Shown piece after piece: positions 31,230 to 37,211 of a stretch of 37,211 nt of DNA (the stretch's first letter is position 1; each line of letters begins with the position of its first letter). The stretch spans positions 10,402 to 47,612 of the forward strand of contig JBBBWG010023557.1 of NCBI GenBank assembly GCA_037176905.1. The letters run 5' to 3'. A program made the translations under genes and the position numbers. Below the pieces are notes generated by a model. It did not search any database and was not told the origin of the DNA. It saw only the letters and a list, made by a program, of their open reading frames with translations. This stretch comes from Azolla pinnata. Taxonomy: Eukaryota > Streptophyta > Polypodiopsida > Salviniales > Salviniaceae.

Positions 31230-31800
31230 GATAGGGATGGCAGCGAAGGGATTGCCATGGACCTGACCAAGATCAGAGCCATTCTAAAATGCATCACCCC
31301 AATAAAATGCTAAAATCCTTAAGGCAGGAAAATTTTTGGGTTGAGATAAGATGGAATACCTGGATCCTAGATGTCATGATGCACATAGGTGCCACTATCA
31401 ATGGATCACAGTTGAGGATGAGGCGTTCAAAATCTTGAATGCTTGAATGTGCTCCGGTGGTTCCGCAATCCCCAACCAGGAGATGGAATTCAAAATGTCC
31501 ATGGATGCGTAGGCATTGTATTCAACATTACATGGGCAAGTAGTTCTCTCCACAATTGAGCGCAACTACTCAAAGCACAGATCAAGGGCCCTGACAATGA
31601 TCTGCAACATCTCAAAGTTCCAGCACTATGTGCTCAGCCAAAAGTTTACCTTCCACATGTATATCATTCAGCCTTACCATGCCTTGTCTCGAAACCCCGC
31701 TCCTCAAGAATGGCATAGTGGACTGTGTGTCTCCTGGTCCAAAGCTCCTTACCAGATCCTAGAAAACAAAGGGATGAGCAAAAAGAAAGACAGAGTTTGA
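31230..31800 (+). mobile_element. Decayed Ty3/gypsy retrotransposon fragment (RT end and RNase H)
   Basis: GIAMDLTKIRAIL (from about 31248) resembles the connection between reverse transcriptase and RNase H in Ty3/gypsy pol (usual form GIAMDPxKIxAI). Further on, in another frame, NYSKHRSRALTMICNISKF then QHYVLSQKFTFH match the RNase H signature (usual form NYSxxExEALAxxxxxxKFRHYLLGxxFxxxxDH). Frameshifts, internal deletion and in-frame stops such as the TAG at 31510 show it is dead. No LTRs, integrase or primer-binding site were found. Confidence 0.72.
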
Positions 31801-32530
31801 CAAAAGAGAAGACAAAACACAGAGATTGTTAATAAATAATGAGTTTAATTTAAGAAATAAGGTTGAGTCATTGGCCTTCTCTGATTTGAGTACTGTCTTG
31901 TGTAGAGTCATTGGCCTTGTCTGATTTGAAATCCCACAAGATACACCCTCACTGAGGCGCTCTACTTTACACCAGCATAAATAACATTCATGGAAAAAAC
32001 AAAATCAATGTTATGCTGCCCAACAAACGCTCAAATCTACCAGAAAGGTTAAGTCATCCTGATCCATGAATCCTAAAAGCAGAGTGATTGCTCACAGCAT
32101 TCATCACCCAATGAAGCATGAAACATCAGCATTGAGGCCATAGATGTGATCGCTCTTTTTTCTTTCGTAAAATCGAGCCCTCATTTGAGATAAACAGCCC
32201 AGTAGAACCAGCTGGATTAAGTCACAATGGTGGTCACCAGAGTTACAACTAAAAGAATTGCAATGAAGATTCCTCACTTGAGATAAGCACACCCAGTCTT
32301 ACGCCAGAGTTAAAACTAGAGGACTTGCGATGAATCATTCAGGCTCAGACAAAATTTCGCAGCTCTGTGCACAACAGAGTTATAGAGAATCTGAGATTTA
32401 TGAAGTATTGTACATCGATGCCAAAGAGCACCATCAAACTGTGAAATTTCAATGCAGTCTATAAATAGACAGGCTGATGTTCTAGCTCAATAAGAATCGT
32501 GAATGTCTGATGAAAGCTCTTTTGTTCTTT
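31801..32530. other. Spacer between the retrotransposon fragment and the PORR gene
   Basis: It contains the 3' flank of the minus-strand PORR gene and two short diverged direct repeats: GAGTCATTGGCCTT at about 31865 and 31906, and CCAGAGTTA at about 32237 and 32304. No coding gene is seen. Confidence 0.5.
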
Positions 32531-34054
32531 TTACCATTTTTCTTGGCTAGCAAGTGTAGCCATGGCTTGTTTCTTTTGAGTACTTGAAAATTGCTTTGAA
32601 TTTGGTCTAGTTACTCGTGATTTTAATGAAGATACTTTCTCTTCATCACTATCATCTGACACTCCAGCATCATCATCATCCTCCACATAATCATCCACAT
32701 CAACTAAATCATCATAAAAATCACCATTGCTTGCCACCTTGTAATCCCCACTCTTCTTTTCAATCAGCTCTCCCAATTTCTCCTTCACGACTAACAGTGG
32801 ATCTTTTTCAATGAGCTCCGAGCCATTATATGCTTCTCTGAGGAAAACGGAATCTCGGCCACCTTTTGATGACACATAGAATTGCTCGGGATGCCTCAAA
32901 AGCATATTCTGAAGCTTGATTGAGAACTTGTAATCTCTCTTGAAGTGTGTGAGATAATCAATCACTATCTTCTTCTCCAGAGTCAGAGACAATATCTCGT
33001 GTAAAACAGCACAAGCGTGCTTCTCAGCACGGCGTGAGCATGGCTCTAAATTTGTTATGTCCACATAAGGAGACATGTAAGACATATCTCGAAACCTTCT
33101 AAGCATGTCTTTCTCCTTCTTCTTCAGTAGATAGCCTTTCGGAAGCTTAACCAAATCTAATTTGGAAGATAAGGCTTGATTTCTAGGTTTATTGTCCTTT
33201 CCGTTCTTCTGGCTCTTTTCATATGAAGAAATGGCAAGATCTGGATCCCAAGATGTCAATTCTAATGCCGTCCCTTCTTCAGTTTCGATCACCTTGAAGA
33301 ACTGAGGGTATTTAAGCACCAAATTCGTCTTGAAATCGTCAGGGAGACCTAGATCTCTCTTGAGATGGGAGATCTTGTAAATGAGCAAGGTCTTATCTAC
33401 GGACATCATCAAGAGTTTCCTTATCTTGTCGACGAGAAGTCCTTCTCGTTCTTCTTTCAGGCGCTCCTCTTCCAGAAACAGCGTTTCTGCTTCGTCAGAG
33501 AGGCCGAAATACAACTGATCAGCTCCTTCTTCGAACACCTGGAAGACCCTTGGATACCTCGTGACCAGAGAGTTCAGTTTCCGCCTATCTGTGAACCCTA
33601 ATTTAGCCCTGTGAGAGTAGAGATGTGCGAGTGGCATGACCTTACCTGGTGCTTTGGCAAGAATGTCCTTGATTTTACAGACGAGGTTCACTTTCTTCTG
33701 GTTTTGAATGTACTCGTCGAAAGAAGCTTCCTTCCTGCGCTTCATTACAGCTCGGATGAATATTCTCGGCTCCATCTTCTTCGTCTTCATCTTCTGAGGG
33801 TTTCCGTGCACGCTGAAGGGATCGTTCACTGTCATGCATTTCTTCGTCTGACGGTGACGAACGTGACGAGAGAGAGAAAGGAATCTTGGCGGCTGGTTCC
33901 AACTGGACGAGAGGTGAAGTGCGGAGCTTCGCGTCTGCTGCAGATGAGTGTATCTTGCGGAAGAAGCAGATGAAGAAAGCGGAGGAGAAGAAGGAGAAGA
34001 ACTGATTGTAACATTTCCATAAACAGAAGACGGAAGCTTCAACGCCATAGCCAC
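32531..34054 (-). CDS. PORR-domain (DUF860) organelle RNA-binding protein, WTF1-like
   Basis: Intronless, 507 residues. Residues 1-60 are Ser-rich with few acids (SSSPSSPPLSSSASSARY), consistent with an organelle transit peptide. The PORR domain spans about 100-440. It opens with RAVMKRRKEASFDEYIQ and VCKIKDILAKAPGKVMPL, continues with LLMMSVDKTLLIYKISHLKR, ALELTSWDPDLAIS and FRDMSYMSPYVD, and closes with HACAVLHEILSLTLEKK, LRHPEQFYVSSKGGRDSVFL and ELIEKDPLL. The C-terminus is acidic (DDYVEDDDD). Maize WTF1 binds and splices chloroplast group II introns with RNC1; other PORR proteins act in mitochondria, so plastid location is an inference. The start is the first of two close Met (MAMALK) and lies at the edge of an amplified upstream repeat. 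Confidence 0.93.
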   Translation of the reverse strand: MAMALKLPSSVYGNVTISSSPSSPPLSSSASSARYTHLQQTRSSALHLSSSWNQPPRFLSLSRHVRHRQTKKCMTVNDPFSVHGNPQKMKTKKMEPRIFIRAVMKRRKEASFDEYIQNQKKVNLVCKIKDILAKAPGKVMPLAHLYSHRAKLGFTDRRKLNSLVTRYPRVFQVFEEGADQLYFGLSDEAETLFLEEERLKEEREGLLVDKIRKLLMMSVDKTLLIYKISHLKRDLGLPDDFKTNLVLKYPQFFKVIETEEGTALELTSWDPDLAISSYEKSQKNGKDNKPRNQALSSKLDLVKLPKGYLLKKKEKDMLRRFRDMSYMSPYVDITNLEPCSRRAEKHACAVLHEILSLTLEKKIVIDYLTHFKRDYKFSIKLQNMLLRHPEQFYVSSKGGRDSVFLREAYNGSELIEKDPLLVVKEKLGELIEKKSGDYKVASNGDFYDDLVDVDDYVEDDDDAGVSDDSDEEKVSSLKSRVTRPNSKQFSSTQKKQAMATLASQEKW

Positions 34055-34110
34055 AGCCTTAGCTTCTTCTTCAAAATCAAGTGCAGCAGAAGCCTTTCAT
34101 TGAAACCTAT

Positions 34111-34920
34111 CCTCAGCATTTTGAATAGCCATAGCCATAGCCATCACCATCGACATAGCCGTCTTCTTCTTCAGAGTCAAGCGCAGAAGGAGAAACAAAT
34201 GCCTTTCGTGGAAAACAAAAAACTAACCTCAGCATTTTCCATCGCCATAGCCATCTTCTTCTTCAGAGTCAAGCACAGAAGGAGAAAGGATCGTCTTTCC
34301 TGACAAAAAAGACTGACTGATCTCAGCATTTTCCAATTTGCCATCGCCATAGCCATCTTCTTTCTTCCGAGTCAAGCACAGAAGGAGAAAGGATTGTCTT
34401 TCCTGACAAAAAAAGACTGAATAACCTCAGCATTTCCCAATTGCCATCGCCATAGCCATCTTCTTTCTTCAGAGTCAAGCACAGAAGGAGAAAGGGTCGT
34501 CTTTCCTGACAAAAAAAGACCGACTAACCTCAGCATTTTCGAATTGCCATCGCCATAGCCATCTTCTTCTTCAGAGTCAAGCACAGAAGGAGAAAGGATT
34601 GTCTTTCCTGACAAAAAAGACTGACTAACCTCAGCATTTTCCAATTTGCCATCGCCATAGCCATCTTCTTTCTTCAGAGTCGAGCACAGAAGGAGCAACG
34701 ATTGCCTTTCATGACAAAAAACAGACTAAACCTCAGCATTTTCCATAGCCATAGCCATCTTCACCGTCAAAACCGAGTACCGAAGAAGAAGAAACCAACT
34801 GCCTTGCCGGAGAGAACTAAACCTCAGCATTTGCCATAGCCATAGCCATCATCTCCGTGAGAATCAAACGCCATCTTCTCCGTGAAAGATCAAGGGCAGA
34901 AGGAAGAGAACGAGCGCCAC
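34111..34920. repeat. Tandem ~100-bp repeat derived from the PORR start region, about eight copies
   Basis: CCTCAGCAT marks units starting near 34111, 34227, 34321, 34425, 34528, 34629, 34731 and 34822 (spacing 91-116 bp). Each carries GCCATCGCCATAGCCATCTT or a close variant, then TTCAGAGTCAAGCACAGAAG and CTTTCCTGACAAAAAA. The segment around the PORR start codon (GCCATAGCCACAGCC, then TTCTTCTTCAAAATCAAG) is a diverged unit of the same kind. On the PORR coding strand each unit supplies extra upstream ATGs and short ORFs. Confidence 0.88.
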
Positions 34921-34984
34921 AGCCACACATCTTTCTTCACCGGACGCGAAGGAACAGATCAAAACTAGCCTCGGAATCCTCCAC

Positions 34985-36060
34985 AATTGCAGATTTAGGC
35001 CTCATCCGACGACGAATCCGAAACCCTAAACGTGGCAAAACCTTGAACGGGATCGAGAACAGAATCTTGAAACCTAAACCGGGATAGAGAAACAATCTCA
35101 AACCCTAAAACCGGGAAACAGAGAAAGAATCTTGGACCCTAACCCGGGATAGAGAAACAACCTCAAACCCTAAAACCGGGAAACACAGAAAGAATCTCAA
35201 ACCCTAAAACCGGGATATCTAAAACCCTAAAACCGGGAAATAGAGAAGGAATCTTAAACCCTAAACCGGGATATCCTAAAACCCTAAAACCGGGAAATAG
35301 AGAAGGAATCTTAAACCCTAAACCGGGATTCCTAAAAACCCTAAAACCGGGAAATAGAGAAAAAAACTTAAACCCGAAACCGTGATCTCCTAAAACCCTA
35401 AACCGGAATATATATAGACTCTTTAACCCTAAACCGGATTATATATAGAAACTTTTACCCTAAACCGGACTACATACAGACTCTTTAACCCTAAACCGGA
35501 TTACATATAGACTCTTTAACCCTAAACCGGATTACATATAGACTCTTTAAACCTAAACCGGATTATATATAGAATATTTAACCCTAAACTGGACTACATA
35601 CAAAATCTTTAACCCTAAACCGGATTATATTTGGAATCTTTAATCCTGAACCGGATTATATATAGAATCTTTAACCCTAAACCGGATTATATATAGAATC
35701 TTTAATCCTAAACCGGATTACGTACAGAATCTTTAACCCTAAACCGGATTATATTTGGAATCTTTAATCCTGAACCAGGAAATAGAGAATCAATCGCAAG
35801 CAAGACACAAAGCATCTTAAACCCTAAACTGAGATCGATCGTAAACCTTAAACCGGGGTCAGATAAACTCGGATAGAGAAACAATCTCAAGCCCTGAACC
35901 GGGAATTCTATAAGAAATCTCAAAAACCCTAAATCAGGCTCGAGAACGAATCCTTAAACCCTAAACTTGGATATAGAAAGAATCTCAAACCCTAAAACAA
36001 ACATCTTCAACCTTAAAGCCTTAAACCTCGATACAAAATGGGAATCTTTAAACCCTAAAC
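34985..36060. repeat. Telomere-motif satellite, CCCTAAACCGG units
   Basis: Left part (to about 35400): CCCTAAAACCGGGA joined to AATAGAGAAGGAATCTTAAA or variants. Middle (about 35400-35780): some twelve units of 31 bp, CCCTAAACCGGATTATATAT then AGAATCTTTAA. Right part: more diverged. All units keep the C-rich telomere strand on +. No gene is seen inside. Confidence 0.88.
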
Positions 36061-36481
36061 TTGCAATAATACTAAGAAGAACAATAATAATATCGGTATT
36101 ATTTGCTGATACTGATGTCGTTTCAATTCGTTGCAAGAAATGTACAAGAGATATCCAGAAATGTATAAAAAAAACAAACAAACAAGAGATCTGTAAATGA
36201 ATGCCATGGGTGTTGCACTGAGATTATTATTTGTTCATCTCTCCGCCAATAAAAAAAAAAAACCTTTTGTCGGTTAATCGATTCGGATCCATTTCGATCT
36301 AGTCGCAAACCCAAAGCTTTTTTATCAGCGATTTATCGAGTCTGGCTGCAGCACTAAGAAGCTCTTGAAGACAATCCGGATCCTACAAAGTGCAGGAATC
36401 CTGATACGGCACGAGAAAACAAGAGATGGCCTAACAACAGCAGATCGGGTTGTAAAATCCCCCCCTTAAACACCTCAAACT

Positions 36482-36550
36482 CCAGAAATGGGATTCGAAC
36501 CCACGACCTCATTTGGCCTCCAAACGGCAATTAGTACATGTCTGGCTATT
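36482..36550 (-). other. tRNA-like sequence with intact B box
   Basis: On the minus strand GTGGG TTCGAAT CCCAT forms a T-arm and the RNA polymerase III B box (GGTTCGAATCC) is perfect. The ends CCAGACA and TTTCTGG can pair as an acceptor stem with one mismatch. Only about 64 nt separate them, and neither the D-arm nor a five-pair anticodon stem is convincing, so I do not assign an amino acid. It may be a decayed tRNA gene, an organelle-derived fragment or the head of a tRNA-derived SINE. Confidence 0.45.
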
Positions 36551-36575
36551 GAGAAAACTGGGAAGTCTGCGAAGA

Positions 36576-36774
36576 TCACTTCACGAAAGGAAGCACGAGG
36601 AGAAGCGCGATGCCGAGGAGGATCAAGGGCGAGAGGGAGCACGAATTCGTCACGTGAATCGTGGAGGGGAAGAAGCAGCAACAGGAGCAGAAGAACGAGG
36701 GCGAGGACAGGGCGTGCGCAGATGGAGCAGATATAAGCAGCACGAAGAGCAGAGCGCCCAAGACGATGGCGAGC
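36576..36774 (-). CDS. Weak candidate: small secreted or membrane peptide
   Basis: From the internal Met at 36774 the ORF reads MLAIVLGALLFVLLISAPSA then HA, a credible signal peptide with an AHA cleavage site, followed by a short Cys-rich stretch (CSCCCFF) and a hydrophobic C-terminus, 65 residues in all. TTTAGGG-type repeats (telo-boxes on this strand) lie about 95 bp upstream. I recognise no family. A longer Met start at 36821 exists. A chance ORF is quite possible. Confidence 0.25.
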
Positions 36775-36867
36775 ATGAACTCCGCGACAGGAGAGCTGCG
36801 ACGATGAGCTTCATGACACATGCTGATCGCGATCTCGATCTCCCAACTGGAAGAAGAAGGGCTATTA

Positions 36868-36910
36868 ATTTAGGGTTTAGGGTTTAGGGTTCAAGGTTCA
36901 GGGTTCGGGC
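36868..36910. repeat. Short TTTAGGG patch, G-rich strand on +
   Basis: Three tandem TTTAGGG-type units, then TTCAAGG, TTCAGGG and TTCGGGC. Orientation is opposite to the other telomere-like arrays in the window. Confidence 0.8.
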
Positions 36911-37106
36911 ACTGTAGAAGTCAGAAGAAGAAAGCAGATCCGACCCCTGATCCCAACAGCTTCGGCTCCACCAGAGGCTCTATTTGCCGTGAATTATAGA
37001 CACAGAAGCCTCCCCTTCGAAGGACCAAGCATTCGATCTTTAGGTATGCATATGTATTGTATGTATGTGTATCTACAGAGAGACAGAAAGACAGAGAGAA
37101 CCCTGA

Positions 37107-37148
37107 CAGAAGAAGCAGAAGCAGAAGCAGAAGCAGAAGCAGAAGAGC
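37107..37148. repeat. GAAGCA hexanucleotide microsatellite
   Basis: About seven AGAAGC units near the right end of the window. The Glu/Ala-repeat and Leu-run ORFs across it are by-products. No gene is recognised in the last 400 bp. Confidence 0.85.
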
Positions 37149-37211
37149 AAATCGGTCATCGTGAAGCATATACAGAGGAAAACAAATCAGTCTTTTTGTC
37201 GTGAGCATTTG

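Noticed and set aside
36482..36550. A functional tRNA gene
   Set aside because: Only about 64 nt between the acceptor-like ends, one acceptor mismatch and no proper D-arm or anticodon stem. Kept as tRNA-like only.
36921..37208. 95-codon minus-strand ORF with a Leu run
   Set aside because: The Leu run is the GAAGCA microsatellite read in antisense; nothing else in it is recognisable.

Overview
The window is nuclear DNA of a land plant. It has spliced genes with GT-AG introns, TTTAGGG/CCCTAAA telomere-type repeats, chloroplast-targeted proteins, PLS-class PPR and PORR organelle RNA-binding families, and a plant H2A.X ending in SQEF. A clear DNAAF4 (DYX1C1) homologue, an axonemal dynein assembly factor, points to a lineage with flagellated sperm: bryophyte, lycophyte, fern, cycad or Ginkgo. 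A seed-free plant is the likeliest. The species cannot be named from the sequence alone.

Layout. 1-187: an exact 77-bp duplication ending in a Tn5 mosaic-end-like 13-mer, probably a library or assembly artefact. 259-2274 (-): three-exon gamma-glutamylcyclotransferase-like gene. 2300-4050: repeats, including GAA/CTT tracts, an ATTAGTGCTAAT tandem array, copy A of a dispersed repeat, an interstitial telomere array and a 112-bp palindrome. 4283-4886 (+): histone H2A.X, two exons. 4887-7821: no recognisable gene. 7822-11131 (+): FUSC-type membrane protein, three exons. 11734-14649 (-): intronless PLS-E PPR protein. 14755-15630: ACAT/GCAT microsatellite, then a 31-bp telomere-derived minisatellite and a 100-N gap whose two flanks are identical over 77 bp. 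16692-23668 (-): DNAAF4 homologue, 11 exons. 23670-25370: minisatellites, inverted copy B of the dispersed repeat, a degenerate 76-bp tandem repeat and telomere-like sequence. 25444-28564 (+): chloroplast J-domain/ferredoxin fusion, seven exons. 29675-29959 (+): possible small membrane protein. 31230-31800: decayed Ty3/gypsy fragment. 32531-34054 (-): WTF1-like PORR protein, intronless. 34111-34920: eight tandem ~100-bp copies related to the start region of that gene. 34985-36060: telomere-derived satellite. 36482-36550: tRNA-like sequence. The rest has only weak candidates.

The genes do not form a pathway. Three (PPR, PORR, J-ferredoxin) probably act in organelles, H2A.X acts in chromatin and DNA repair, DNAAF4 in the cytoplasm of spermatogenous cells, the GGCT-like protein in glutathione or gamma-glutamyl peptide turnover, and the FUSC protein in a membrane. 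The exon models were assembled by hand. In every multi-exon gene the splice phases close exactly and the joined protein follows its family.

I found no convincing new biochemical system. The most unusual content is in the repeats (telomere-motif satellites, the paired inverted element, the palindrome beside H2A.X, the amplified PORR start region) and in two likely assembly artefacts.
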